Origin: Symbiodinium natans
Taxonomy: Eukaryota > Sar > Dinophyceae > Suessiales > Symbiodiniaceae
Length of the DNA stretch: 64,000 nt
Direction of reading: 5' to 3'
NCBI GenBank assembly: GCA_905221605.1
Contig: CAJNDS010002345.1
Coordinates: 174,694-238,693 of the forward strand
How positions within the stretch are numbered: position 1 is the stretch's first letter; every line of letters starts with the position of its first letter. Position numbers and translations under genes: made by a program. Below are positions 19,807 through 31,140 of this stretch, in pieces. The notes below the pieces were generated by a model, which worked only from the letters and a program-made list of their open reading frames with translations, did no database searches and was not told where the DNA came from.

Positions 19807-21072
19807 CTGCATGTTGGCCACGCAGTCGCCACAGTACGAATGTCCGCACGGAACAAATGCCGTGACGTTTGTCTTGGCCTTAGACATTCGTGACAGAAAG
19901 TTAGGTCATGTGATGCGTTGAGTCGTGTCGTGCCCTGCCTCCATACAGACTGGGCAATCTTCAGAACCTTGCACTCCGTACACGCGCACCTGGATAAATA
20001 CTCAGCGATCTGCGAAGAAAACTGTAAAAACAATATCGAGTAAGATGTCGACTGACGTGAGAACTTCATCACGGCAGACTGGGCACCGCATATCTAACAG
20101 AAAAACTGACTAGTTCTAGACACTCTAGCTTTGAGCAGTAGCAGCTATGACGTCAAGCACGACACTATTTCCTTTGCGCAAACGCATTGCATGTCTCAAT
20201 CGTCGAGAAAATATTGTATCGGCAGTTAACACAATGACTCTTTCTGCAGGACCGCTACCAACTTACACTCAGCACATATGTCGTAGCGTCACGGCGTGCG
20301 CAGGAGCTCGGAGTTCTGAGCCGTTTAGGTTTCACTCCCAGAGCGCGTTTTGTTTTTTCGAGCGCAAGATCCATGCGTTGCAAGCGTTGAGCAACAATGC
20401 TGTCGGGACCAAAATCAGTATGCTCGCCGTAAGCGTGTCGTCGCGCATGTCCGTGGCCAGCCAATGTTGGAAAAAGACGCACCACCACATTAGCATTCTG
20501 AGTCGGGAGCTGCCACGCCTCGGCAAAATCGACCGCCAAGATCGTCTCATCGGTGACCTTAGCCTGCTTTCCGACGAGATAGGCGAGCTCGTCCAAAAAG
20601 TAGTGCTCGCCAGCTGTCCTGCGACTAGCAGCCACATCACCGCGGCAGCAAGAAGCTATTTTGTGTCTGACCTGCGCTTTCGACGGTTGTGGAGCACGGC
20701 GTGGACATGGGCGGCTGCGTCAGGCCCCAGCATGACCACCTGAGAAAACATCCACCAAAAACAGCCCACATGATCTAAATCATGAGACGACATTTGGAAA
20801 GTCTGAGGCTTCAACATCAAGTTCCTTTGATAACCACACTTGGCCCAAGAGCGCCTCGCCCGGCATGTTCTCCACCTAAATGCAAGGTCAGGACTCAGCA
20901 GCCCTGCAAACTGCTATAATCAATTGCCCCAAGACTACACGTCCACACGACAGTCTCTACAGCTCCCCCTTCCCGGGAGCTTCCATGCGCTGTGGAAGTC
21001 CCAGCCGTCCAACATGACTTTGGCCTGATCCCGCAGCAAGAAACCAGCAAGCAGAAAATCAGAGGGCGACAT
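19807..21072 (-). CDS. RING-finger protein, six exons, possibly truncated
   Basis: Exons on the minus strand: 21072-20947, 20875-20792, 20739-20672, 20618-20267, 19989-19939 and 19878-19807. All junctions keep one frame. Introns are 71, 52, 53, 277 and 60 bp; the first four are GT-AG and the last is GC-AG. The model starts at an ATG (MSPSDFLLAG...) and gives about 251 aa. The N-terminal half has no domain I recognise. The C-terminal part holds CPVCMEAKTNV followed by PCGHSYCGDC, i.e. C-x2-C ... C-x-H-x2-C-x2-C of a zinc-binding RING, typical of E3 ubiquitin ligases. The last CxxC pair of a RING is missing downstream. A CPVC pair lies in the fourth intron instead (near 20085). It could be a truncated or rearranged gene. 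The nearest downstream stop depends on an unsolved last exon near 19710-19760. Confidence 0.65.
20060..20093 (-). pseudogene. Isolated RING-type CPVC segment
   Basis: After a TTAG acceptor-like site the minus strand reads MRCPVCRDEVL, the form usually seen at the end of a RING finger. It lies upstream of the first half of the RING in the same gene, and its frame does not continue from the preceding exon. It may be the end of an eroded first RING copy: about 200 bp further upstream a frame reads YDICAEC, with a stop and a Tyr where Cys and His would be expected. Confidence 0.35.
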
Positions 21073-21676
21073 GAGGACCGTGCAGCCATGACGGAGGACA
21101 ACTCAGCGGCGCATGGCACCGAGAACTTGTCGCAGATCTTCTGCCATTACTGCAAGAAGTCCTTCGCCGGATACGTCTTCGGCGTATCCATGGCCTGCCG
21201 CACACAGCACGCTGTCGGACGTACAACGCTCAATACGCCGCGACAACTGTGTTCGTCCGAGACGCAGCATGCGCGAGCGTGGCCAGAATCAGAGCCCTCT
21301 CCAACGACTCCTTGTCGCCCTTTTCGACGGCCAGACCTCTCACAGGGACAGGGAAGAACTAAACGTGACTGGATGTTCAGCTGTTTTCGATGACAGACAC
21401 CTAGTCACGTCAATGCTGACCTGCCACTCATAAACGGTAAGAAGACCTTTCGGTCTTTGCTTGCTAGCAAGCGCACACCCCCAAAACCTTCAGACGTTCG
21501 ATTGGCGTTAAGAATGGGGCGGCAATTTTCAAGAGCTTCGCACCCTGCCTGGGCTCTCGGGGCCCCCTGACCCCAAGCCTAAACTTGCCTCAGCGAAGCG
21601 GCAGACGTCTTGAGGGTTATGTACGTAGGACCTTTAGGGTCTATTTGGCGCTGCGCTTGGCCTCGACCTCAAGGAC

Positions 21677-22640
21677 TTCTGGGATTTTATGTTTTAAGGA
21701 TATTATGCATTTTAAAATAGAAGAAAATCCTTAAAATCCGTAAAAAATAAAATCCGAGGCGCCGAATTTGGTTTTAGGAGAAGCCCCAAACGATTTAAAT
21801 TTTTAAAAATTCTTAAAATCCATAAAAAAAAAATCAAAATAATTTATTTTTTAAGGATTTTAAGGATTTTATTCGATTTTAAAATGCATAAAATCCTTAA
21901 AAAATAAATTCGGCCTCTGATTTTATTTTTTAAGGATTTTATGCATTTTAAAATAGAAGAAAATCCTTAAAATCCGTAAAAAACAAAATCCGAGGCGCCG
22001 AATTTGGTTTTAGGAGAAGCCCCAAACGATTTAAATTTTTAAAAATCCTTAAAATCCATAAAAAAATAAAATCAAAATAATTTATTTTTTAAGGATTTTA
22101 AGGATTTTATTCGATTTTAAAATGCATAAAATCCTTAAAAAATAAATTCGGCCTCTGATATTATTTTTTTAAGGATTTTATGCATTTTAAAATAGAAGAA
22201 AATCCTTAAAATCCTTAAAAAATAAAATCCGAGGCCGAATTTGGTTTTAGGAGAAGCCCCAAACGATTTAAATTTTTAAAAATCCTTAAAATCCATAAAA
22301 AATAAAATCAAAATAATTTATTTTTTAAGGATTTTAAGGATTTTATTCGATTTTAAAATGCATAAAATCCTAAAAAAATAAATTCGGCCTCTGATTTTAT
22401 TTTTTAAGGATTTTATGCATTTTAAAATAGAAGAAAATCCTTAAAATCCTTAAAAAATAAAATCCGAGGCCGAATTTGGTTTTAGGAGAAGCCCCAAACG
22501 ATTTAAATTTTTAAAAATCCTTAAAATCCATAAAAAATAAAATCAAAATAATTTATTTTTTAAGGATTTTAAGGATTTTATTCGATTTTAAAATGCATAA
22601 AATCCTTAAAAAATAAATTCGGCCTCTGATTTTATTTTGT
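21677..22640 (+). repeat. AT-rich array, left arm (four direct units)
   Basis: Four tandem units of about 235 bp, each with the marker TTTTAGGAGAAGCCCCAAAC (near 21770, 22007, 22243, 22478) and many copies of AAAATCCTTAAAATCC. Very AT-rich compared with both flanks. No coding potential. Confidence 0.95.
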
Positions 22641-23820
22641 TAAGGATTTTAAGGATTTTCTTCTATTGTAAAATGCATAAAATCCTTAGAAAATAAAATC
22701 AGAGGCCGAATTTATTTTTTAAGGATTTTATGCATTTTAAAATCGAATAAAATCCTTAAAATCCTTAAAAAATAAATTATTTTGCTTTTATTTTTTATGG
22801 ATTTTAAGGATTTTTAAAAATTTAAATCGTTTGGGGCTTCTCCTAAAACCAAATTCGGCCTCGGATTTTGTTTTTTAAGGATTTTAAGGATTTTCTTCTA
22901 TTTTAAAATGCATAAAATCCTTAAAAAATAAAATCAGAGGCCGAATTTATTTTTTAAGGATTTTATGCATTTTAAAATCGAATAAAATCCTTAAAATCCT
23001 TAAAAAAATTATTTTGATTTTATTTTTTATGGATTTTAAGGATTTTTAAAAATTTAAATCGTTTGGGGCTTCTCCTAAAACCAAATTCGGCCTTTCTCCT
23101 ATTTTAAAATGCATAAAATCCTTAAACAATAAAATCAGAGGCCGAATTTATTTTTTTAAGGATTTTATGCATTTTAAAATCGAATAAAATCCTTAAATCC
23201 TTAAAAAACAAATTATTTTGATTTTATTTTTTATGGATTTTAAGGATTTTTAAGAATTTAAATCGTTTGGGGCTTCTCCTAAAACCAAATTCGGCCTCGG
23301 ATTTTATTTTTTAAGGATTTTAAGGATTTTCTTCTATTTTAAAATGCATAAAATCCTTAAAAAAATAAAATCAGAGGCCGAATTTATTTTTTAAGGATTT
23401 TATGCATTTTAAAATCGAATAAAATCCTTAAAATCCTTAAAAAATACATTATTTTGATTTTATTTTTTATGGATTTTAAGGATTTTTAAAAATTTAAATC
23501 GTTTGGGGCTTCTCCTAAAACCAAATTCGGCCTCGGATTTTGTTTTTTAAGGATTTTAAGGATTTTCTTCTATTTTAAAATGCATAAAATCCTTAAAAAA
23601 TAAAATCAGAGGCCGAATTTATTTTTTAAGGATTTTATGCATTTTAAAATCGAATAAAATCCTTAAAATCCTTAAAAAAATAAATTATTTTGATTTTATT
23701 TTTTATGGATTTTAAGGATTTTTAAAAATTTAAATCGTTTGGGGCTTCTCCTAAAACCAAATTCGGCGCCTCGGATTTTGTTTTTTACGCATTTTGAGGA
23801 TTTTCTTCTATTTTAAATCA
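22641..23820 (-). repeat. AT-rich array, right arm (five inverted units)
   Basis: The same unit in reverse orientation, with GTTTGGGGCTTCTCCTAAAA near 22830, 23060, 23267, 23503 and 23740. With the left arm it forms an imperfect palindrome of about 2.1 kb whose centre is near 22640. The arms have unequal unit numbers (four and five), and one right-arm unit is shortened. Confidence 0.95.
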
Positions 23821-24230
23821 AGCTCCTAGGCGCCTAAGCGCCTACTTCTTCAACCCTTAAAACCTTAAACCAGTTCCTAAGCTACCCCCTGCACTAGTAG
23901 ATCCTTAAACCCTAAGCTCCAAAGCTCCTAAGCTCCTCGGCGCCTACCCCCTAAACCCCTAAACCCCTAAACCCTTAAACCCTAAACCCTAAGCTCCTGA
24001 GGTCCTAAGCACCTAAGTGCCTACCCCCTAGATCCTTAAACCCTCCTAAGCTCCTAAGCTCCTAAGCGCCTAAGCGCCTACCCTTAAACCTTAAATCAAA
24101 CCCTATACTCCTAGGCTCCGAAATCCTTAAACCTAAACCCTAAACCCTAAACCCTAAGCTCCTAAGCTCCTAAGAGCCTCAGCGCCTACCCCCTAACCCT
24201 GAGACCCCGGGACCCCTTTTTAAATTTGAA
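23820..24230. repeat. Degenerate CTCCTAAG / GCGCCTAAG repeats
   Basis: Many imperfect copies of CTAAGCTCCTAAGCGCCTA mixed with CCCTAAA heptamers. No gene. Confidence 0.85.
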
Positions 24231-24279
24231 AAATCCTTGCCTTCTTCTACGCTGAAATTTTCTAGGTTTTAAGGATGTT

Positions 24280-24565
24280 AAGAGATTTTAATATTTAGAA
24301 GGAGCTTTCGTTTTTGAGGTTGAGGGCACGCTAGGGCTGACAAAAACCCTATGCTAGGGTTTACAAAAAAATTAAAACCCTTTCGCTTGAACGTGTTTAC
24401 AAACACACCTTCGTTTTCGAGGATGGGGGCACACCCAGGCTTACAAAAATCCCGTCGTTTTTGAAGTTTAGGACACACTAGGGTTTACGCAAAAATGCAG
24501 GCGCACCAGGTTGATAAACAAACCTTTCGTTTTTTGATGTTGAGGACATATCAAGGTTCAAATCG
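24280..24565. repeat. Degenerate tandem repeat, about four units
   Basis: Four diverged copies of a roughly 60-70-bp unit with the consensus TTTCGTTTTTGAGGTTGAGG, then CACACTAGGGTTTACAAA. No coding frame is shared between copies. Confidence 0.7.
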
Positions 24566-24569
24566 AACC

Positions 24570-24960
24570 TTTTCGTTAAAGCAATGATGGTGCTTTAAGG
24601 TTTTGCAAAACAACAACGTTCCTTAACGTTGTTGCAGTCTTACTTTTTCAATGCTTCAAGATCTTTACCAGGCTACAAGAAGTGCATTTTTGTAAACAAA
24701 TCGTATGATTGAGGTCTCTGGTCTCCACCCTACAGTTTAATATTTTGCGGTAACCATAACTAAAACTGTTTGCATCGTTCAGTTACAGTGATTGCGCCCA
24801 ATGTGATATCTTGAGCCTCCCAAATATTATGAAAAAAATGAAGACCTGAATTCAAAATACTATAAAAAATGAAGACCTGAATTCAATTATTCAAAATGTT
24901 CAAATTATGGGCTCTCTAAAAGACTTAACACCCTTTAAATAGCTCAGTGTGGTTCTTTTA
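24570..24960. other. AT-rich unique stretch, no gene seen
   Basis: Non-repetitive apart from a duplicated ATGAAGACCTGAATTCAA (24837 and 24868). Confidence 0.6.
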
Positions 24961-25018
24961 TTCATCGTATCTCTCTCCATCTTTTTCTCTTTCGCTCTCG
25001 CTTTCTCTCTGTCTCTCC

Positions 25019-25051
<33 letters not shown>

Positions 25052-27080
25052 GCTCCCTCTCTCTTCTCTTTGTCTCTGTCTCTCTCTGTCTCTCTCCTTC
25101 TCTGCCTCCTTCCCTCCTTCCTGCCATCATTCCTTTCTCTTCCCCTCTTCCTTCTTCTTGTTCTTTCCTCTTTCCTCCTCGCCCCTCCCGTTTTTTACTT
25201 GCCATTCAACATCCTTCAAGAAGTGTCCCCTTTTGCCCTTTCGCAGTCTTCTCTCAAACCCCTGGGAGGCCCTTTCAGGGAGCCCCTTCAAGGAACCCGA
25301 AAACGGCGGGGCCCTGGTGGATATTGAAAGAAGCAGATTCGCAGAAGGAGGGAAGGAGAACGACAGACACGGAGCAAGAGATAGAGAAACAGAAAAAGGA
25401 GAGAGAAGCAACTGTCCTCTCCAAGCTGTTTTCAGAGTGGCCCCAAAGACTGGGGTGGGCGTGACTTCGCCCCTTGCCACTCGAAAGCCTCCCTTTCTTG
25501 AAAGAAACAAGAGGCAGGAACCCCTTCTGTCAAAGAATCCGTGTCAGAAGACAAAAGGATACTGCGATAGCCCCTCATTCGTATTTTAATTCCTCCCAAA
25601 TGCTTTCGGCTCTTTTCTTGATAGATGAGTGGGTCCGTCCGCTCCGATTGAAATGAGAGAGTTTATTTTCTTAGAATGAACCGTTCCGTGTATTCTTAAT
25701 CAGAGGTAGCCCTGCCTATGTTGAATACAGATGAGGGCGTTGTTCTGAAAGGCCCTCCTGTTCTAAGGAACACCGTGAACGATAGAACCCTTCATTTGAA
25801 AAGGAATCAACGAGTCCATCCAGTATTTCAATAAATGACAGGATTTCGTTGTTCTTCGGAATGCTATTGTCTTTAAGAAGCTTTCTTTCTCCTTCCTTTC
25901 GTTTTCGCTCTTCGTGCGCCCGCTTTCTGCACTCTCCCTTTCTTGTGTCCCTTTTGCGGCCCTTTCTTCCTCTGTTCCTTTTGTCATTAAGTAGGGGGGG
26001 GGTAGAAGAAGGGCAAGGTTAAGCAAGGAGAATGAAGGGAATGATATGATGGAAGGAGGACTTCTCCAGCTCCTCGTAACTACTTCTCTACATGTCTCTG
26101 TGTGGTTTTTCTTCTTGGCAATATGGGGGCTCTTGGAGGCCCCTGGGAGACGCTCTCTGAAGGCCGCCCGAAACTCTTGGGGCGGCTCAGAGGGGTCTGG
26201 AGTGTGTGGAAAGAGGCAGTGCGGGACCATGTCCAGAACAGGACCCATCGTTTGTACAGGGTCCGCCTCGTAAAGTCAGAAAGGATGAGCAATTGAACAG
26301 AAAACGCCGGGGAGCACCGGAGTGAGAGAGATGGAGACAGATAGAGAAGCAAAGAGAAGGAGACAACAATTAGGGAGAAGAGGAAGAAGGAAGACAGTGG
26401 AAGAGCGACAGATAGGGGAACAGGGTGAAGGAAACAAAAACAATGAAGGAGAGGAAGAAGGAAGCGATGGTGAAAAGAGGGCCGCTTGGAGAACAAAAAG
26501 GGGTCAAGCAGGACACTTGTTTTTGTTATCCACTGTTCCTTTTCCTCACCCCTTACACTTATGTCCCGAGCATTGCTCACGCCTTTCTTCCACGGTCTTT
26601 GTCCTTCATTTCTCCTCTCTATCTCTCTATCTTCCCTCTAGCTCTCCTTCCTTTCTTTTCCATGTTCGTTCTCCTCCTTGACCCCGCTCTCGCTTTTCTC
26701 GTGTCCAGCCCATGAGCCTTTCCTCTTCTGTTCCTTTTGCCATTAAGTAGGGAGATAGAAAAGGCAAGCTTAAGCAAGGAGAATGAAGGGCATTATAAGA
26801 TTGCGGACTATGGTCTGTCTCTTTCTGCGAGGAAAGGAAGAGGTGAGGGGAGGGGAGGAGAGGCAATGTCTCATGTCGAGCTGGGAGGGAGGGTTGGATG
26901 CTACTGGAAGCTCTAGCCTCTAAAGGCCCCTGCATTCGGGAGGCCCCTGAGATATAGCAACATTGGGATGGGATAGGGTATCTCTCGCTTCCTCTTCTGA
27001 GCCATGTTTCCTCACCCCGACGGCGGAGTCCTCCACGTGGGCGAGGGAAGGGACTCAGCTAGGGGTAAGGTAGTGCCCCT
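24960..27080. other. Purine/pyrimidine-biased region, no gene resolved
   Basis: Starts with a TC tract (24966-25110) and continues with polypurine and polypyrimidine segments that keep long frames open on both strands (up to 171 codons). These frames are low-complexity Ser/Leu or Arg/Glu runs and are not taken as genes. Two related segments of about 85 bp occur at 25965-26045 and 26725-26805, sharing TAAGCAAGGAGAATGAAGGG. Confidence 0.6.
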
Positions 27081-27151
27081 ACTGAGACCAACTCCATACC
27101 CTGAGGGGTGTCACCTTTGTCACTTTGGTTGGTTACAGTTTGGTGGGCCTT

Positions 27152-27631
27152 TTATACTGATGGGGTGAGAGTGCCGCCAATTCTCTTAACGGCATCCGCA
27201 CTCTTGCGGTCTTGCTCCACTGGTCCCGTGCCATTGGGTTTCTTTGTTCGGGGGAAGGTGTTGGGGGGGGTGCTCATGGAGTGCCTTCGCCGCCTTCTCT
27301 CGAAGCGGTGTCGTGTCGGGCAGCTTCCTGGGTGGGCTGTCGGACGAAGATACTCTCGGTCAAGTTCTTCTCGAGGTTTTTGCGGTAACTTCACACCCAG
27401 AGTACCCTCACTCGCTTGTTCACATGCTGTTGCGAGTGTGTCGTCGTTTTCAGCCGGTTCGGAATCGGCGAAATCGGGCCTGTTGACAGCTTCTACGAAA
27501 AAGGCGGGTTCGTGGCGGGGGGAGGCGTCGATACGTCGCGGTCGGATTTTGCCTGTCAAGGGATTGGCTGGCACGACTAGCCGAAGGGTGCAGGGGGACA
27601 CGATCCCCTTGTGGCGGTGTTTTGGCCACAT
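27152..27631 (-). CDS. Unrecognised ORF, about 159 codons
   Basis: A minus-strand open frame in a GC-rich stretch, with mixed composition (...EPAFFVEAVNRPDFADSEPA..., ...KLPQKPREELDREYLRPTA...). The opposite strand is open over the same interval for 206 codons. No domain, membrane segment or splice model. It may be a gene, a single exon, or an open GC-rich stretch. Confidence 0.3.
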   Translation of the reverse strand: MWPKHRHKGIVSPCTLRLVVPANPLTGKIRPRRIDASPRHEPAFFVEAVNRPDFADSEPAENDDTLATACEQASEGTLGVKLPQKPREELDREYLRPTAHPGSCPTRHRFERRRRRHSMSTPPNTFPRTKKPNGTGPVEQDRKSADAVKRIGGTLTPSV

Positions 27632-27729
27632 GCCAACACCAATGGCAAGCCCGACCCCCCCTTGCTATGTTTCTGCTTTTTTGCCTGTTCGACAAGGGAT
27701 GTGCCGGGACCTCTGTAGATCGATTTGAC

Positions 27730-28250
27730 CGTAGGCGAACACTCGCTACGGATGCATTTTTGTTGTTTTTTTTTCAGATGGGTGAGCGGGAGGTGGGCGA
27801 TTTGGATTTGCTTTTTCTCTTTGGTTTGGGCTTGTCGCTCTGCTGGTCCAGGTACGTGTATAGTCGCCAAACCAAACACCTGACCTGTCCTGTCCATTTT
27901 TCCTCATTTCTTCCTTGTTCCATCCTTTCTCACTCGATTTCGCCCCCCCCCCTTCCCTCGCCTTGTTCCATGCCCTGTCCACATCCTTCTCAAACGAGAA
28001 AGCAAGAGAACGATGAGAAGGAGAGGTGAGAGGGACGAAAAAGGCAAGGAAATGAAGATTTCGCCCTGCCCTCTCTGTCACTTTTCTCATCCGCTTTCAC
28101 CCCTTCCCTCTCATCACTCCATGCTCTATGCTAAGAAAGGAATAGGAGAGGAAGAGAGGAGTGGGAGGAAGAAGATTGGCAGAGGAAAAAGGGACTTCTT
28201 CCCTTTCATTTAGCTTTGGCTTACGGTATCCCAAACACCAAAATACAGAT
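27730..28250. other. T/TC-rich stretch, no gene seen
   Basis: Pyrimidine-rich on the plus strand, then purine-rich. Open frames are low complexity. Confidence 0.5.
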
Positions 28251-28319
28251 GGGTCTTTGGGAGGGGGGCTTGAAAATTCTACAGACTTTAGCAGAGCATA
28301 TGAAATATTGAACTACTGG

Positions 28320-28780
28320 ACCCCAGGGCCGAGTAAGCGCTCCAGCTGCTTAATCGGGTTGACGATGCCGGGGAACTCTCCCCGAGAATCTTCAATCCTG
28401 ATCCTTCGGCCTCAAGGCCGATTGAGCGCTCCGCCTGCTTAATCGGCCCTGGGTTTGAAGATTGAACATGCCCGGGAACTCTCCCCGGAGCACCTTCAAT
28501 CCTGGATTCTCAACCCTGGGCCGACTAGGCAGATGAAGTGCTTAATCGGCAGGGGTCTGGGGTTGAAGATACTCCTGGGAGAGTTCCCCGGCATATTCAA
28601 TCTTCAATCTTCAATCCAAGGGCCGATTAAGCAGCAGGTGGAGCGCTTAATCGGCCCTGTGTTTGAAGGTTGAAGATTGAAGATGCCCGGGAACTCTCCC
28701 CGGAGCATCTTCAATCCGGGGAGAGTTCCCCGGCGTCTTCAATCTTCAATCGTCAAACCCAGGGCCGATTAAGCACTGTC
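28320..28780. repeat. Cluster of fold-back elements
   Basis: Built from two palindromic cores that recur in both orientations: GGCCGATTAAGC/GCTTAATCGGCC and GGGAACTCTCCCCGG/CCGGGGAGAGTTCCC, joined by TTCAATCTTCAAT-type linkers. Perfect hairpins: 13-bp arms 28620-28632 and 28645-28657 with a 12-nt loop; 15-bp arms 28689-28703 and 28716-28730 with a 12-nt loop. Confidence 0.9.
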
Positions 28781-28789
28781 TTGGCCCCC

Positions 28790-29310
28790 CCTTCACAAAA
28801 CATATTATCTCTACTTTGTTGTCCAGAAGCAGATGTTGGCGCGTAAGGCCTTTTCACACCCGAAAACATCTCTCAGTCAGCAAAACGCAAAGAGAAAGTA
28901 CGTAGAATAGGTGCCCACATCAAGTGTGTATATAGGATAAATGTATGGCGTATCAAATACCGATAGCGGAGAACGAACCATGAGACTCAGAAGTATTCGA
29001 GCGCATAGGGTAATGCGGAAAATCATTTACTTTAAGCCCCAGGGACACGAGAATACTGTGAGCAAATGTCCTTTCGCGATTTCCTGAGACCTTCCAACAG
29101 GCTGCAAGTAATTGCTCGCAAGTATCTTGCTTTTTCATTCTCAATGCTTCCCACAGGTCTCCCATCATGGTTATCATTTGTCAAGGATGATGCTTATTCT
29201 CCAATTATCCGCAAGACCCACAGGCGCTTAAAGTCTTACGTAATACTCGTCCAAAGCAACAGGATATCACATCCTGACTACAAAAAGTATACGAAACCTT
29301 GGTTTATGTT
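28790..29310. other. AT-rich unique stretch, no gene resolved
   Basis: Short frames of 74-85 codons on both strands without motif. Confidence 0.5.
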
Positions 29311-29630
29311 GTGCGTCTCGTAAGAAGAAATGACATAGCGTGCTACGGGAACTGTGCTGTTAAGCCTTTATATAGCGAGGGTTTAGTGGTTTAGAGTTGA
29401 AGGGGAAGGCCAGAAAGTCTTTTCAGATGCCTCGCTGTTTTATTTTTTGTCACCGTGTTTTAGGCGGTTGTACGTCTCGTAGGAATAAATGGTTTCTGAT
29501 ATAGCATGCTACGGGAACTGTGCCGTTATATCTCAATGTACCGAGGGTTTAGGGTGGTTTAGAGTTGAAGGGGTAGGCCAGAAGGTTTTGTTTAGCTACT
29601 TTGCTGTTAGATTTTTGTTTTCATTCTTTT
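29305..29630 (+). repeat. Two-copy direct tandem duplication
   Basis: Two copies of a roughly 160-bp unit starting at CGTCTCGTAAGAAGAAATG (about 29312) and CGTCTCGTAGGAATAAATGG (about 29472). They share CATGCTACGGGAACTGTG-like and GAGGGTTTAG...GGTTTAGAGTTGAAGGGG segments with point differences. Confidence 0.85.
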
Positions 29631-29639
29631 CACCTTTTC

Positions 29640-30207
29640 ACCCTTATCTTATCTTCATCTCTCTCTCTCTCTCTCTCTATCTTCTTCTTCTTCTGCTGGG
29701 CTTGCAGTTCTCCCTTCCTCTCTGTCATTTCTGCGTATTGTTCTTTCCGTTCTTGCTTCTCTTTCTATTTCTCCACTTTCCTTCCTCTCCTTCCTGCTTC
29801 TTAGCTTTCCACCAGAAAAAGAAAATGAAAGAACGGCAAGCTCGTCTTGGTTTATCACTGATCACCAATGAGACAGGAGAGAAGAACAAGGAATAGAGCA
29901 ATGAAGTCGAGGAAGGGGCAGATGATGAGAGCGAGGGCGTCTTGCTTTCCCTGAGCTTTCGGTTCCTTTCATTTGTCCTTTCTTCTTATGAAGAGAAAAG
30001 GGAGAAGAGCAGAGGATGAAGGCAAGGGAAGAGAAAACGTGTGAGCCGAGCGAAAGAGGAGTTCTCCCTTCCTGTCCCCACCATCTGCCTTCATCCTATC
30101 TTTTCCTTTTTGTTCTCTGTTGTCCTTATTCTCCGCAGAAAGTTTTGGAAAGGAGGGGAGGAAGGAAAGAGGGGAGGGGAGGGATGAGAGAGCAAGAGAT
30201 GGCAGAC

Positions 30208-30242
<35 letters not shown>

Positions 30243-30340
30243 GAGAGAGAGCGAGACAGAGCGAAGAAGAGAGAGAGAGAGGGAGATTAACAAAAGAAAA
30301 ATCTTGAGAGGGAAGGAAAGGAGAGATAAACACATCGAGA
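29640..30340. repeat. TC tract and GA tract
   Basis: A (TC)n run near 29660-29685 and a (GA)n-rich run at about 30208-30290, with purine- or pyrimidine-biased sequence between. Open frames here are low complexity. Confidence 0.9.
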
Positions 30341-30399
30341 TGAAGTGGTGTTTTCCCTTTCCCCTTCCTTGGTGTTATATCAGGTAAACAAAAACAATA

Positions 30400-30825
30400 C
30401 TAATAGGAAAAGGCTAAAAGCGGCGGAAACAACAATATGGTCATGGGAATATTTATCAACAAAAGAGTATATTATCGTCTTAATTAAAGCAACACACTTG
30501 AGGGCGCTCAGGGTTTGTCATTTCCAGCAGCTCCTGTAGTTAGCGTTATTTATGTTATTATTGATTTTTTTAAAGTAGCATATTTATCGCAAACACCAGA
30601 CCCTTAGACGAGGGTTGAATGGAAAACGGAATGAGAGGTAGGTGGCGAAGCCCTAGGAAAATAAGAGATGTGATGCCAAACATGGGAGCCCTGAGCCGTG
30701 AACCGAACTAGCCCTAAGCCATAAATTTTGCCTTAAACCTAAACCCCACAAATTGTATGTGTGAATTGAACCGTTTAAATAGCAAACAAAAAGGAAGTGC
30801 CAAATAGACCCTAAAGGTCCATGCC
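30400..30825. other. AT-rich unique stretch, no gene seen
   Basis: No repeat or supported frame. Confidence 0.5.
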
Positions 30826-30955
30826 ACATATATATATATACATATGTATAAATGTATGTATGTATGTATGTATGTATGTATGTATGTATGTATGTATGTA
30901 TTTGTATTTGTATTTACACACACAAAACTATATCTATATATATATATAGTTACGC
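30826..30955 (+). repeat. Compound microsatellite (TA)n-(TATG)n-(TTTGTA)n-(TA)n
   Basis: About 12 copies of TATG between two TA tracts. Confidence 0.98.
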
Positions 30956-31081
30956 TTACCTGGCTGGGGATCCTGAGTCTGAAGCTGCCAGACCGCACGT
31001 AACAACACCAGGGAAAGGAGGAATGAGCTTCGGCTGTTTTGTTGGGGAGGCAGACGCGAAGCTTTGGGAATCCCAATCATG

Positions 31082-31140
31082 TAGGGTTTAGGGAGTTAGG
31101 GTTTAGGGTTTAAGGTTTAGGTTTAGGGTTTAGGGTTTAG
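31082..31140 (+). repeat. Isolated telomeric block TTTAGGG
   Basis: About eight units, 12 kb inside the main mosaic. Confidence 0.93.

Noticed and set aside
20300-20420. EHTDFG motif suggesting a 2-oxoglutarate oxygenase
   Set aside because: The motif sits in the fourth exon of the RING gene, but the rest of the oxygenase fold (second His, Arg region) is absent; treated as chance.
24947-25464. 126- and 171-codon Ser/Leu-rich frames
   Set aside because: Low-complexity products of a TC tract with no domain; the opposite strand is equally open as Arg/Glu.
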